A DNA stretch of 64,000 nucleotides, taken from NCBI GenBank assembly GCA_965223095.1, contig OZ244979.1, positions 744,001 through 808,000 on the forward strand, given 5' to 3'. Both the position numbers and the translations under genes were made by a program. This document shows, one piece after another, positions 34,960-44,876 of the stretch. The DNA comes from J054 sp965223095 (GTDB lineage Bacteria > Pseudomonadota > Gammaproteobacteria > Steroidobacterales > GCA-2729495). The notes beneath the pieces are model-generated. The model was given only the letters and a program-made list of their open reading frames with translations, searched no databases and was not told the origin of the DNA. Each line of letters starts with the position of its first letter. The first letter of the stretch is position 1.

Positions 34960-36588
34960 TCAGTGCGCGAGAATAGACAAATTCTTGCTGTAGTGATGGT
35001 CCATGACATTGGGGACAAAGCCGTCCACCCAAGGTTTCACCAAATGTTTGGACACATAGAAATACAGCGGAATAATGGGCAAGTCATTGAGCATCAAGCG
35101 CTCGGCCTCTTCCAGCAAAGCCTGTCGCGCCTGGGCATCGACTTCGGCCGATGCTTGCGCCAATAAATCATCATAGGCGTCGCTGTAATAACCCGAATCA
35201 TTTAATTGATTAGCCGAGTGCAACAATTCGGCAAAACTATAGGCGTCGTTAAAATCACCGATCCAGCCCGCGCGAAACACTTCCGTCTCTTTAGCGCGGC
35301 GGCTGGCGAGGAATACCTTCCATTCTTGATTCATTAAACTGGTCTTAACGCCCAGGTTTTGTTTCCACATGGCGGCGATGGCGCCCGCGATTCGCTTGTG
35401 ATTCTCATGGGTGTTGTAGAGCAACTCGACCCGCAGTGGATTGTCCGTCGAGTAACCGGCCTCCGCCAGTAAACGGCGGGCTTCCGCGTTACGTTTTTCT
35501 TGCGTCCAATTCGCCCATTCTGGTTTTTGTTGCGCATAGGATTCCACCGGGGGTATCCAGCCATAGGCCGGTAATTCCCCGGCACCGGTAACCTTTTCGG
35601 TAATGATGTCCCGGTCGATGGCCATGGCTAAAGCTTGCCGCAGGCCCGGCCGATCCTTAAAGGGTGGACGGGTTAGATTGAAACCGTAGTAGTAGCTAGC
35701 CAGGTAGGGCGAAATTTTTAGTTCGTCGTTTAAGTTTTCGCGCAGCCACGATAATTGCTTATAGGGAATCACTTCAGTGAAATCGAGTTCATCGGCACGA
35801 TAACGTTTCAATTCCGCATCTTGATTTTCAATAGGGTAATACCAAACTTCATTGATGGTGGTATTGGCATCATCCCAATACTCGGTATTGCGTTCTAAAC
35901 GGATATGCGATTGCACTACCCAATCGACCAGCCGATAAGCGCCGTTGCTGATGAGTTTGCCGGGACGCGCAAAGCGCCCATCGGCCTGCGCAAGGCTAGG
36001 CTCGTGCACGGGGTAGGTTGTGGCATGAGTAAGCAGGCCCAGCAGATAAGCGGTGGGATGGTTTAAGCGAATTTCTAGCTGCTGGGCATCCACTGCCAAG
36101 ACGCCCAGTTGCTCCGGCGGCAGGGTCCCTTCCACGATGGCGCGCGCATTCACAATGGGGAATAACACGCTGGAATACGCAGACAAGGTTTGCGGGTCGA
36201 CACTGCGCCGTAGGCCAAACACAAAATCCTTGGCCGTAACCGGATCGCCATTGCTCCAGCGTGCGTCGGCACGCAGTTTAAATCGATAGCTCAAACCGTC
36301 TTCGCTGATGGTCCAGGACTCGGCCACGCCGGGAATCAGACTGCCGTCGGGCGCCTCGAGCACTAATCCTTCGAACAAGTCGCGCAAGATATTCGAAGCC
36401 GGCAGCCCCTCGGCACGGTGCGGATCCAAGGTTTGGGGTTCTGCGCCGTTACCTCGATGTAGAACCTGCACCGCCGCGAGCGCCGAGCCGACAATAGCCT
36501 TCGGAGACGTAGATGGCCCCGATGACTCCGGTGCGCAAGCCGCTAGAACAACGGCAACGCAAGCCGGTATCAGACAGCGGATACTCAA
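34960..36588 (-). CDS. Peptide ABC transporter substrate-binding lipoprotein, OppA-like
   Basis: 542 aa SBP_bac_5 family protein. The N-terminus has a lipobox (VAVVLAAC), so it is probably a lipid-anchored periplasmic receptor for oligopeptides. Family motifs are PQTLDPHRAEGLPASNIL, DGLSYRFKLRADARWSNGDP and FKDRPGLRQALAMAIDRD. The only plausible start is TTG at 36588, overlapping the mnmG stop (TTGA), with GGAAAA upstream. Translation is therefore probably coupled to mnmG, and the transporter operon reads on from a tRNA-modification gene. Confidence 0.92.
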   Translation of the reverse strand: MSIRCLIPACVAVVLAACAPESSGPSTSPKAIVGSALAAVQVLHRGNGAEPQTLDPHRAEGLPASNILRDLFEGLVLEAPDGSLIPGVAESWTISEDGLSYRFKLRADARWSNGDPVTAKDFVFGLRRSVDPQTLSAYSSVLFPIVNARAIVEGTLPPEQLGVLAVDAQQLEIRLNHPTAYLLGLLTHATTYPVHEPSLAQADGRFARPGKLISNGAYRLVDWVVQSHIRLERNTEYWDDANTTINEVWYYPIENQDAELKRYRADELDFTEVIPYKQLSWLRENLNDELKISPYLASYYYGFNLTRPPFKDRPGLRQALAMAIDRDIITEKVTGAGELPAYGWIPPVESYAQQKPEWANWTQEKRNAEARRLLAEAGYSTDNPLRVELLYNTHENHKRIAGAIAAMWKQNLGVKTSLMNQEWKVFLASRRAKETEVFRAGWIGDFNDAYSFAELLHSANQLNDSGYYSDAYDDLLAQASAEVDAQARQALLEEAERLMLNDLPIIPLYFYVSKHLVKPWVDGFVPNVMDHHYSKNLSILAH

Positions 36589-38489
36589 GCGATTTTCCGT
36601 TGGCGTTTCTTCAGGTGCACCAGTAGCAGCGATACCGCCGCGGGTGTCACGCCCGGAATTCTGCCCGCTTGGCCGAGCGTTGCCGGACGTTGCTCGCTAA
36701 GTTTTTGGGTCACCTCGTGGGACAAGCCGCGCACGGCGCCATAGTCGAGGTCTTCCGGCATGGACAATTCTTGGTAGTGCCGTTGGCGTTCGATCTCGGC
36801 TTGCTGCCGCTGCAGGTAACCTTGGTAGCGCGCGCGAATGGCAACCTGCGCATCGATCTGTTCGCCCAGCTCAGGGTATTCATCAGTCACCGCGGCACGC
36901 TTCCCCAGCTTGGGGATATCCGTCAACGTCTTGTAATCCATGTTCGGACGCTTGAGCAAGTCCAGCGCGTACTGTTCTCGGCTTAAAGGTCCACCCAGTT
37001 TGGCTTCAGCGGCCTCGTCTAGTTCCTCGGGCCGCAGCAAACACTGGTCCAAACGCTCGGTTTCGCTATCCACTGCAACGCGCTTTCGCGAAAAAATTTC
37101 CCAGCGTTCATCATTGACCAAACCCAGTTCGCGACCCCGCTCCGTCAAACGCAAATCGGCATTGTCTTCGCGTAGGGCCAATCGATATTCAGCGCGGCTG
37201 GTAAACATGCGGTAGGGCTCGGCGGTTCCGCGGGTAATGAGATCATCCACCAACACCCCCATGTAGGCGAGATCGCGACCCGGCCACCATGCGGAATCGC
37301 CCCGTGCCTTAAGGACCGCGTTAACACCCGCGAGCAACCCTTGCGCGCCCGCTTCTTCATAACCCGTGGTGCCGTTAATTTGCCCGGCAAAAAACAAGCC
37401 TGGAATATCCCGCGTTTCTAGACTCGGCCGCAGATCACGTGGATCGAAATAATCATATTCAATGGCGTAGCCCGGCCGGGTAATGCGCGCCTGCTCACAA
37501 CCCGGAATGCTGGCCACGAAGGCCTCCTGCACGTCATAGGGCAGGCTGGTTGAAATACCATTCGGGTAAATTTCGTGACTGTGCAAGCCCTCGGGTTCGA
37601 GAAAAATCTGGTGGCCATCACGCTCGGCGAAACGTACGATCTTGTCTTCAATCGATGGACAATAGCGTGGCCCCGTCCCGTCGATGGCGCCCGAATACAT
37701 CGGCGATCGATCCAGTGCGCCGCGAATAATGCCATGGGTCTCTTCTGTGGTACGGGTGATGTGGCAAAGAGTCTGCGGTGGATGTTCTTCGCGGCGTCCC
37801 AAAAACGAAAATACGGGTACCGGTATATCTCCGGGCTGCGCTTGCAAAACACTAAAGTCGATGCTGCGTGCATCCAGGCGCGGCGGGGTTCCCGTTTTTA
37901 ACCGTCCCACCCGCAGGTTTAGCTCGCGCAAGCGCGCGGCCAAGCCAACGGCGGCGGGATCGCCCGCGCGCCCGCCCGCATAGTTTTCTGAACCCACGTG
38001 GATTCGACCGGCAAGAAAGGTTCCCACAGTCAAAACAACACAGGGTGCGCGAAATTCCAAGCCGAGTTCAGTCACCACGCCGGTCACCTGACCGCTGTTC
38101 AAAACAAGATCATCAACGCCTTGTTGAAACAGCGTGAGCAAGGGCTCGGCAACTAGTTGCTCCTGCACGGCACGCCGATAAAGGGCGCGGTCGGCTTGGG
38201 CACGCGTGGCGCGAACAGCTGCGCCCTTGCTGGAATTCAGGGTCCGAAAATGAATGCCCGCGCGATCGATGGCGCGCGCCATCACACCGCCCAGCGCATC
38301 GATCTCGCGTGTTAGATGCCCCTTGCCGATGCCACCGATGGCCGGGTTGCAACTCATCTGGCCGATGGTCTCAAGGTTCTGGGTTAGCAATAAAGTACGC
38401 GCGCCCATACGTGCGGCCGCCGACGCGGCTTCTGTACCCGCATGGCCACCACCCACGACGATGACATCGAAATTTCGCTGGCTTGTCAT
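36585..38489 (-). CDS. mnmG: tRNA uridine-5-carboxymethylaminomethyl modification enzyme, FAD subunit
   Basis: 634 aa from MTSQRNFDVIVVGGGHAGTE, close to the 629 aa of E. coli. It works with MnmE to modify U34 of certain tRNAs. The FAD site is VVGGGHAGTEAA, the GidA signatures are GQMSCNPAIGGIGKGHL and GQINGTTGYEEAGAQGLLAG, and the C-terminal MnmE-binding helices are present. A 23-residue upstream extension is open but unlike the family. The gene is followed with overlap by the peptide-transporter genes. Confidence 0.97.
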   Translation of the reverse strand: MTSQRNFDVIVVGGGHAGTEAASAAARMGARTLLLTQNLETIGQMSCNPAIGGIGKGHLTREIDALGGVMARAIDRAGIHFRTLNSSKGAAVRATRAQADRALYRRAVQEQLVAEPLLTLFQQGVDDLVLNSGQVTGVVTELGLEFRAPCVVLTVGTFLAGRIHVGSENYAGGRAGDPAAVGLAARLRELNLRVGRLKTGTPPRLDARSIDFSVLQAQPGDIPVPVFSFLGRREEHPPQTLCHITRTTEETHGIIRGALDRSPMYSGAIDGTGPRYCPSIEDKIVRFAERDGHQIFLEPEGLHSHEIYPNGISTSLPYDVQEAFVASIPGCEQARITRPGYAIEYDYFDPRDLRPSLETRDIPGLFFAGQINGTTGYEEAGAQGLLAGVNAVLKARGDSAWWPGRDLAYMGVLVDDLITRGTAEPYRMFTSRAEYRLALREDNADLRLTERGRELGLVNDERWEIFSRKRVAVDSETERLDQCLLRPEELDEAAEAKLGGPLSREQYALDLLKRPNMDYKTLTDIPKLGKRAAVTDEYPELGEQIDAQVAIRARYQGYLQRQQAEIERQRHYQELSMPEDLDYGAVRGLSHEVTQKLSEQRPATLGQAGRIPGVTPAAVSLLLVHLKKRQRKIA

Positions 38490-38654
38490 CAGCCCTCCAA
38501 GATCCAGTGCGCATTCTACCCGGCAAGACCGCCGCGGCGCATTTGACGTAATCGTCAAAGGACCACTTTTGCGGGAACTGAATCACGGACACCCGTCGAG
38601 AATATTGCGATGCTATGCCAACAAAGAAATCGAGGTGCCTAAAGCGCCCACGCA

Positions 38655-39860
38655 ATGCGGCAAAAACAACGAGAAATGACCGCTGACCAAACAAGCCGAC
38701 TCGTAAAATCTCCACAGCCTGAAATCGCGCGTAATCCGACGCAGCGCTTCGCCATGGCCTGTGGTCTCTATCTATTGTGGGCGGGACTGGTTTGGCTGGG
38801 CACTCAATTGGGCTCGCTGCAGCTGGATGACCGCTGGTCCAATATTTTTCTAGCTGGAATCGGCGCCACCAACGCGCTGTTCTTCGTGCTTTCCCGGGCG
38901 CCATCGGAAAATCAGTTGCCGGTGCCGATTGCCGCCGCGCTGCAATGTCTGGCGGGATTACTCTGGATTACGCTGTTTACAGCCGTGCGAACAGGCGGCG
39001 CGGAGTTTTCTCTCGGCATGTATTTGTGCGCCGTGCTATTCGCGCTATTTCAAGTGGGGCAGCACAGTTTCCTGCGACTCAGTTTGATTGCCGCACTGGG
39101 TTACTCGGCCGTGGTTGGCAGCCGTATCGCCATCATACCGGGGGAACCGACATTTGGGCCGGAAGTCTTAAACTTGCTGGTATTTTTGGGCATAACCTGT
39201 TGGCTGTTGGTATTCGCCGAGCACCTGCATGCGTTGCGACGACAACTGCGGGACCGGAATCTCGAGCTGCGCAATATGTTGCGCAAAGTATCGCGGGTTG
39301 CCGAACGCGACTACCTCACCCGGTCTTTTAATCGACACTACATCATGGAAACCCTGGCCCGGGAAAAGGGACGAGCTGACCGCTCCAACACGCCGGTTTC
39401 AGTATGCATCTTCGATCTCGATCATTTCAAAACAATTAATGATCAGTTCGGTCACCTGGTTGGCGATCTAATCCTGAAAGGATTTGCCAAACGCGTGCGG
39501 GCCGCTCTGCGCGCCATGGATGCGTCCAACCCCAGCGAGCATGGCCGATCCTTCGGTCGCTTCGGGGGTGAAGAGTTTATCGTGATTCTCCCGGGCACCG
39601 GCCTTGCTGGTGCTACCCACTGTGCCGAGCGAATTCGCCAGGCCATCTCCAGGCGCCCCTTCGACACCGTCTCTAAGGTAACCGTATCCGCCGGCGTGGC
39701 TCAGTACCGCCGTGGCGAAACAGTCCCCGAACTGTTGGCCCGGGCGGATGACGCGTTGTATGTCGCCAAGGATAAGGGACGTAATCGCGTGGAAATTAGC
39801 GGCCGCACCGAATCCTTCGATGCGAAGGTGATGAGCTTCCGTAACTCGCAATCTTCATAA
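38655..39860 (+). CDS. Membrane-bound diguanylate cyclase
   Basis: 401 aa. Six predicted membrane helices in the first 195 residues, similar to MASE2-type sensor regions, are followed by a coiled-coil linker (LRRQLRDRNLELRNMLRKV) and a GGDEF domain with the active-site motif GRFGGEEF and metal-site FDLDHFKTIND. It should make cyclic di-GMP. The inhibitory RxxD site is absent: the residues at the usual offset are E..R, so product inhibition through it is not expected. The start could be the ATG 21 bases downstream. It is divergent from mnmG. Cyclic di-GMP would fit control of the nearby pilus genes (inference). Confidence 0.9.
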   Translation: MRQKQREMTADQTSRLVKSPQPEIARNPTQRFAMACGLYLLWAGLVWLGTQLGSLQLDDRWSNIFLAGIGATNALFFVLSRAPSENQLPVPIAAALQCLAGLLWITLFTAVRTGGAEFSLGMYLCAVLFALFQVGQHSFLRLSLIAALGYSAVVGSRIAIIPGEPTFGPEVLNLLVFLGITCWLLVFAEHLHALRRQLRDRNLELRNMLRKVSRVAERDYLTRSFNRHYIMETLAREKGRADRSNTPVSVCIFDLDHFKTINDQFGHLVGDLILKGFAKRVRAALRAMDASNPSEHGRSFGRFGGEEFIVILPGTGLAGATHCAERIRQAISRRPFDTVSKVTVSAGVAQYRRGETVPELLARADDALYVAKDKGRNRVEISGRTESFDAKVMSFRNSQSS

Positions 39861-39932
39861 TCCTGATTCTGATCCCGCAATACCCCAGGGAATGCTAATC
39901 TGCTGTCCCCTGCAAGGTTTCGGGAATTTCGC

Positions 39933-40685
39933 ATGCTTAAGTTTTTCAAGTTCAGCCTGGCCGCGACGCTGTTGCTGTTGTTGCTAGGCTTGGGCGGTTT
40001 CTGGATTTGGGGGCAGGTCAATCTCGCGGCTGCTTCACCCGCGGCACTGGCCGCATTGAATGCGGAACCCGCGGTCAGCGTGAATGATGAAACCTGGGTC
40101 GTATTCAAACCCAAGCATGCATCGCCGCGGACCGGCGTCATTTTCTATCCAGGTGCGAACTGTGACCCGCGCGGTTACGCCCCGGTATTTACCCGCATAG
40201 CCAAAGCCGGTTATCTAGTCGTTGATGTGCCCATGCCATTTAACTTCGCCATCTTTGGGCCAGACAAGGCGCGCAAAGTCATGGAGAGTTATCCGGATAT
40301 CAAACAGTGGATCATCATGGGCCATTCCATGGGCGGCGCCATGGCGAGTACCTTCGCGGATCACCACACCGAATCTTTAGCGGGGGTCATTCTTTGGGAT
40401 TCCTATCCCCCTACTCCAAATGATTTATCGCAATCCGGCCTGAATGTCTGGCATATACATCGCGCCAGGGCCGACGGTAGCCCACCGGAAAAGTTTTCCG
40501 CCATGCGTACATTGTTCCCCGCGGATAGTCGCTGGGTGCCCATCCCTGGCGGGATCCACATGAACTTCGGCAGTTTTGACGGTGGCGGCTACGAAGAAGA
40601 GTGGGAGCCCGGCATCACCCAGCAAGAACAGCACGATCTGGTGACGCGGGCAACGCTGGACGCGATCCGTGATATCGCCGGTTGA
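39933..40685 (+). CDS. Membrane-anchored or exported alpha/beta hydrolase
   Basis: 250 aa. The N-terminal hydrophobic helix LAATLLLLLLGLGGFWIWG is followed by an alpha/beta-hydrolase fold with nucleophile elbow GHSMGGAMAS, an acid candidate in ILWDSYPP, and a late His in GGIHMNFG. It resembles the Abhydrolase_5 group often annotated as dienelactone-hydrolase-like; the substrate is unknown. It follows the diguanylate cyclase gene by 72 bp, so they may be co-transcribed. Confidence 0.8.
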   Translation: MLKFFKFSLAATLLLLLLGLGGFWIWGQVNLAAASPAALAALNAEPAVSVNDETWVVFKPKHASPRTGVIFYPGANCDPRGYAPVFTRIAKAGYLVVDVPMPFNFAIFGPDKARKVMESYPDIKQWIIMGHSMGGAMASTFADHHTESLAGVILWDSYPPTPNDLSQSGLNVWHIHRARADGSPPEKFSAMRTLFPADSRWVPIPGGIHMNFGSFDGGGYEEEWEPGITQQEQHDLVTRATLDAIRDIAG

Positions 40686-40712
40686 GCCTTACCTCGCCAA
40701 GCGCCCGAACTG

Positions 40713-41174
40713 CTACCAACAATTATTACCGGCGCCCGATTGATCGCGCTGCCCCAGGTTATCCAAGGTTAGCGTCATGCACTTGGTGTCGTGGAGTGCT
40801 TGCGTAAGCTGCGGTACCGCCTGCACCGTGTAGCTGGTCGCCGTTGCGTTGACAAGGTCAAGCACATAGCTGCGTTCGGCAGCCGAAGCATCGGCCAATT
40901 GGCCGTTGCTATCCACGCCGATGCTGTCAGCGTCGTAACCCAGGGTACTCAGATTTGCGGCGTAGCGTTTGTTGTCCTGGTAGAACTGTTCCTGGCGATC
41001 GGCAATGGTATACAACAAGTTCTTGGCTGCCTGTCGCTTACTGCGCACTACGGACTGCGTATAAGACGGGTAGGCAACCGCGGCGAGAATCGCAACCACC
41101 ACCATGACAACCATGAGTTCTACCAAGGTAACGCCGCGTTGCCACTGCTGTGTAAATTGAATGCTGTTATTCAT
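40713..41174 (-). CDS. pilE: Type IV pilus minor pilin PilE-like
   Basis: About 153 aa. Prepilin leader followed by the processing site and helix G/VTLVELMVVMVVVAILAAVA, with Glu5 in place. The C-terminal disulfide pair (KCMTLTLD ... GNNCW) is typical of minor pilins. The ATG is preferred over an upstream TTG. Last gene of the fimT-pilVWX-pilY1-pilE operon, starting 20 bp after pilY1. It is incorporated at or near the pilus tip. Confidence 0.9.
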   Translation of the reverse strand: MNNSIQFTQQWQRGVTLVELMVVMVVVAILAAVAYPSYTQSVVRSKRQAAKNLLYTIADRQEQFYQDNKRYAANLSTLGYDADSIGVDSNGQLADASAAERSYVLDLVNATATSYTVQAVPQLTQALHDTKCMTLTLDNLGQRDQSGAGNNCW

Positions 41175-41194
41175 AAAAATTACTCTGGTGGGGA

Positions 41195-44100
41195 TCAAAG
41201 ATCCGTATCCTCTTCCTTAAACCAATAGGTGCTGAAACGTGTTGGGGCGTTGATCCGTTCGATTTTTAGATCAGGCCGCAGTATTGAGTTTGGCGGTAAG
41301 GCCACCACCTCGGCAGGAATACCGTCCGAGTCGAGATCTACGAATCGATCCAGTTCGTCCACAGGGTTATCATCGTCCGTGGCGGTATCATAGTTATTGC
41401 GCGCCGAACCGTTGGTCAAAGCAACAGCATACAAACGACCAGAACCTTCATCCGGACTACAAGATCCTTCGGCGGTGCCACCCGCGGGTATGTAGGTCGT
41501 GAAGTAGACCGTATTGAAAACCGTTAAGGGCGTAGCCAGGCCTTTTTCACCGGTTGCCTCAAGATCCAGCATCCAGCCGTATCTGAGATCAGCGGTGCAA
41601 GGTCCGTCAGGAGTAATGCAAGTATTGGTGATATTACCTAAATCAACCTCGGTCAAACGACTGTCCGCGCCGGTGTTAGGGGCAACCATACGATCCTTGA
41701 TCATGAAGGCAGCGTTGTTGACTAGGCCGCCCGCGTCTTTTGGATCCGGGCGATCGCCGCTAACGATAACCACAGCATCGTAAAGTCCATCTTCATCACT
41801 GGCCTGCACAATGTCGGGGCGATGGAAGAATCGTCGATCATCCGCCTTGCTTGGGCTCAAGCTGCCATGACGACCAAGTTGGGCCAGCAGCGTGAGCTTC
41901 CAAAGACTGGTGTCAGTGCCACCGAAGTCCGCGCGCCACACGTTACCGCCCGTATCACCAAAATAGGCGCGATCGTGGACGCCGTCACCGTCGCTGTCCA
42001 GGGTGGAGATATCAGTCGGAACGCTGTCCAGGAATTCGGCGTGGTAGAAAGTATTGCTATTCGAAGTGCCAGCACCGCCCACTGCTTTCCAGATCAGCGC
42101 TCCCGTTTCTGCATCCACGATATACAGCGCATTACCCTCGCTGTCATCGGTACCTAGACCGCCGCGCAGATCCTTGTTTTGATCATAGCCGCCACCGAAT
42201 ATCAACGCTGGCTTCATGGTGCCGCTTAAGTTATTCATGATGACGCGCGGCGTGGAAAAAGACATGCCTAGCTCTGAAAAATTGCCCGACTTGTCAAGGG
42301 TCCACTTTAGCTTCGGGAAGTAGGGGTTGGAAATATCCAGGGCATAGTAAGCCTTGCCGCCACGGCGCAAGCCATTAAACAGCCAGGCTTTTTCGCCGGT
42401 TTCAATGCTGCCGTTGCCGTTGAGGTCACCCAAATAAGCAGCCGGCGAACCGTCAAACATGTAGGGATGAGGGGTGCTCACTGCGTTATCGCGCAAAGTC
42501 GCCACTTCTTTCATTACCGAACGGGGCATGAATCCCCAAATTTCGGCTCCACTTTCTTGGCCGCTGGGATTTGTGTTTCTGAACAAACGCAGAAAGCCGT
42601 CGTTGGAAGCCACGGCAAGAAAAATTGCCGGATTGCTTTCACTGTAGCCCGAAGTCGCACCAAAGTTGATGGGCAGGGGCCGGGAATGCAGCAGATCGCC
42701 CATGAGCCAAGGTCGAACATCGAAAACATCCCCGTCTTGGTCCTCGTCCAGGCGATCGATGCCACGCGCCCAAGCGATCAGTTCAGCGGCCTCGTTAACA
42801 CTTGCCGCGCCAAGATCCGCTTGTAAATCGGTGGACGTCGCCAGGTCAGCATTGAAGGCTGCCAATTGTGATCGACCAAGGTCGTAAAACAGTCGGCGGC
42901 CACTGAAGCTAAAGTTTGAGAGTCCGGGAGTACCAAATAAATATCCCGGTATCTTTTGACCCGCACCGCCACGGTTCACGGCTCGGCCATCTTTACCGTC
43001 GACTTCATTGTTGTCTGGATCAGCCGGCGGCAACGCGGGGCCATCGGTCCAAAAGCTCAGTACGTCATAGCGCAAGCGACCATCCGCGGCGACCGCATTC
43101 TTGCCATCCATATCGACCAGCGAGGGGTTGCCTTCGGCAAGGCCTGCGAACTTCAGCTTTTTAACGTTACCAAACCAGAAGGGTTTTACATCCGCATCGG
43201 GCTGAAACAGCGCTAAGAAGACATTGTCCACCACCTCGGCGCGGTTGAAGACATTCACCGGAATTGAGGGCGCCACAAAAGTCGTGCTGGTACTGAGAAT
43301 TTGTTTGAAGATTTCCGAGAGTACCGCGATCAGCTCGTCGGGATTTTCCGAGAGGGGCAGCGGCTGACCCGTACCGCCCGCTTGGGCATAGGCTCGGGTT
43401 TTCGTGTTGATCTTGGTCGGATCGACTATGAAATACGAAGTAATATTCTGTACACCATCATGGTTAGGTACGCTGCCATGCCCACCATCAGCGAGGTCCG
43501 AGTCATGTAACCAAGAGATGACTTGGGGGAAGGTCGGCTTGTTTAGTGCCATACCACCTTGACCCACAGATTTCCTGATCTCGTTATCTGAATCGGATTC
43601 TTGTTGAGAAACTTGAAAAAGAATATTGACCGTGTAGATCTTCGAACACAGCCCCAAAGTTTGCAGTGGAGAAATATAGTTATTTCCCGCTTCGACCGAT
43701 TGATCCCACATGATGTCGGGTGTGTCGACATCCATGTTTTTCTTACTGTTCGTGGCAAAGTCTAAGAAGCCAACGTGCCCATTGTAGATTCCTTGCCCGG
43801 TCAGATAACGATACAGCTCGAAGAAGAGCTCATTACCCTGGTAGGCATGGCTCTGATTACCATGCGGTGTCGGCATGGCATCGAGAAAGGCGTGAAAATC
43901 TCGCTTAGCCTTATTCTGATCCTTAGCCATGAAAGATTTCGCACCAAGAGCAATGTAACCGCCATTGCTGCAACCACTAACAGGCTTGTTTTCGCAGTTG
44001 TTCTTATTGTCGTGGTTAATCATCAGGCCAACCCGGACGCCTTCCAAGGGCTCCATCACTTGACGCAGTACCGCGCGAAGAATGTCGAAGAACGTATAGG

Positions 44101-44344
44101 AGTAGCTAGGCTGCAGATGACCTTCGGCAATCAATGCCAGACAACCGGGGCTGGTACAACCAACCGTCGAACCCAAATTTGGTCGATAGTCCAAGCTGAA
44201 CATCACAATCGGCTCGCTACCCGGCGCACTAACCCCGCCACCGCCGTAGTAGATGTCAATGTCATCGGCCACGGCCGTGTTTAGGACTGCAACAAGCAAT
44301 AATCCGCCGACTAGCTGTAACCATTCTGTTTTCTTGATAAACAT
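41195..44344 (-). CDS. pilY1: Type IV pilus tip adhesin/assembly factor PilY1
   Basis: 1049 aa. A signal peptide (VGGLLLVAVLNTAVA) is followed by an N-terminal region with a possible vWA-like domain and a C-terminal beta-propeller of the PilY1 family (about residue 560 on). The propeller shows FLAVASNDGFLRLFRNTN, AWLFNGLRRGGKAYYALDIS and a calcium site DSDGDGVHDRAYFGDTGGNV. PilY1 sits at the pilus tip, promotes assembly and affects twitching and surface sensing. It is flanked by pilX and pilE as in Pseudomonas. Confidence 0.95.
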   Translation of the reverse strand: MFIKKTEWLQLVGGLLLVAVLNTAVADDIDIYYGGGGVSAPGSEPIVMFSLDYRPNLGSTVGCTSPGCLALIAEGHLQPSYSYTFFDILRAVLRQVMEPLEGVRVGLMINHDNKNNCENKPVSGCSNGGYIALGAKSFMAKDQNKAKRDFHAFLDAMPTPHGNQSHAYQGNELFFELYRYLTGQGIYNGHVGFLDFATNSKKNMDVDTPDIMWDQSVEAGNNYISPLQTLGLCSKIYTVNILFQVSQQESDSDNEIRKSVGQGGMALNKPTFPQVISWLHDSDLADGGHGSVPNHDGVQNITSYFIVDPTKINTKTRAYAQAGGTGQPLPLSENPDELIAVLSEIFKQILSTSTTFVAPSIPVNVFNRAEVVDNVFLALFQPDADVKPFWFGNVKKLKFAGLAEGNPSLVDMDGKNAVAADGRLRYDVLSFWTDGPALPPADPDNNEVDGKDGRAVNRGGAGQKIPGYLFGTPGLSNFSFSGRRLFYDLGRSQLAAFNADLATSTDLQADLGAASVNEAAELIAWARGIDRLDEDQDGDVFDVRPWLMGDLLHSRPLPINFGATSGYSESNPAIFLAVASNDGFLRLFRNTNPSGQESGAEIWGFMPRSVMKEVATLRDNAVSTPHPYMFDGSPAAYLGDLNGNGSIETGEKAWLFNGLRRGGKAYYALDISNPYFPKLKWTLDKSGNFSELGMSFSTPRVIMNNLSGTMKPALIFGGGYDQNKDLRGGLGTDDSEGNALYIVDAETGALIWKAVGGAGTSNSNTFYHAEFLDSVPTDISTLDSDGDGVHDRAYFGDTGGNVWRADFGGTDTSLWKLTLLAQLGRHGSLSPSKADDRRFFHRPDIVQASDEDGLYDAVVIVSGDRPDPKDAGGLVNNAAFMIKDRMVAPNTGADSRLTEVDLGNITNTCITPDGPCTADLRYGWMLDLEATGEKGLATPLTVFNTVYFTTYIPAGGTAEGSCSPDEGSGRLYAVALTNGSARNNYDTATDDDNPVDELDRFVDLDSDGIPAEVVALPPNSILRPDLKIERINAPTRFSTYWFKEEDTDL

Positions 44345-44363
44345 AGACTTCTCGATTGCCGCC

Positions 44364-44876
44364 TCAGTACTGCGGCGTTAGAACTAATAAACCCAAGGTT
44401 GTTTGCGCCCGGCCTAGGCCCTCATCCGCCCGATCGTAGGTGGTCACCACCTCGAAACTCGCCGCAGCAAATTTGTCCGCGGATGTGATCAGGCCGCGCG
44501 GCGGTGGACGGTTACCCGCTGACGTCAAGGTCGCCTCCCCGGTCAGATGACCGTTGGCCACTTCTGGTGCCATTAACGGATCTGGCATGAATAGCGTGTG
44601 ATCGTTGCAGCCGGCTTGACCATTCGTACAAGTTTTGAAGCCCTGATTGCCTTTAACAGGCGTCATGGCCGGGATGGCCACTACCGCGTCAGCTAAGGCT
44701 TTGGCCTGCTGAAAGGCGCTTAAACGAATTTCTTCGTTGGTCGCCATGCGCAGTTCTAAGCGGCTGGTTTGCATAGCCGACATACCGAGAAATCCCAGCA
44801 CCATCAGAAAAATCAGCGAGACCAGCAGAATGCTGCCGGATTGACGCGATTTTGTTAGTGGCCTTGGCGTGATCAC
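44364..44876 (-). CDS. pilX: Type IV pilus minor pilin PilX
   Basis: 170 aa. The N-terminal helix QSGSILLVSLIFLMVLGFLG lies behind a short leader, as in PilX proteins, followed by the EIRLSAFQQAKALADAV region. The start overlaps the pilW stop. Part of the tip complex with PilV, PilW, FimT/FimU and PilY1. Confidence 0.88.
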   Translation of the reverse strand: MITPRPLTKSRQSGSILLVSLIFLMVLGFLGMSAMQTSRLELRMATNEEIRLSAFQQAKALADAVVAIPAMTPVKGNQGFKTCTNGQAGCNDHTLFMPDPLMAPEVANGHLTGEATLTSAGNRPPPRGLITSADKFAAASFEVVTTYDRADEGLGRAQTTLGLLVLTPQY

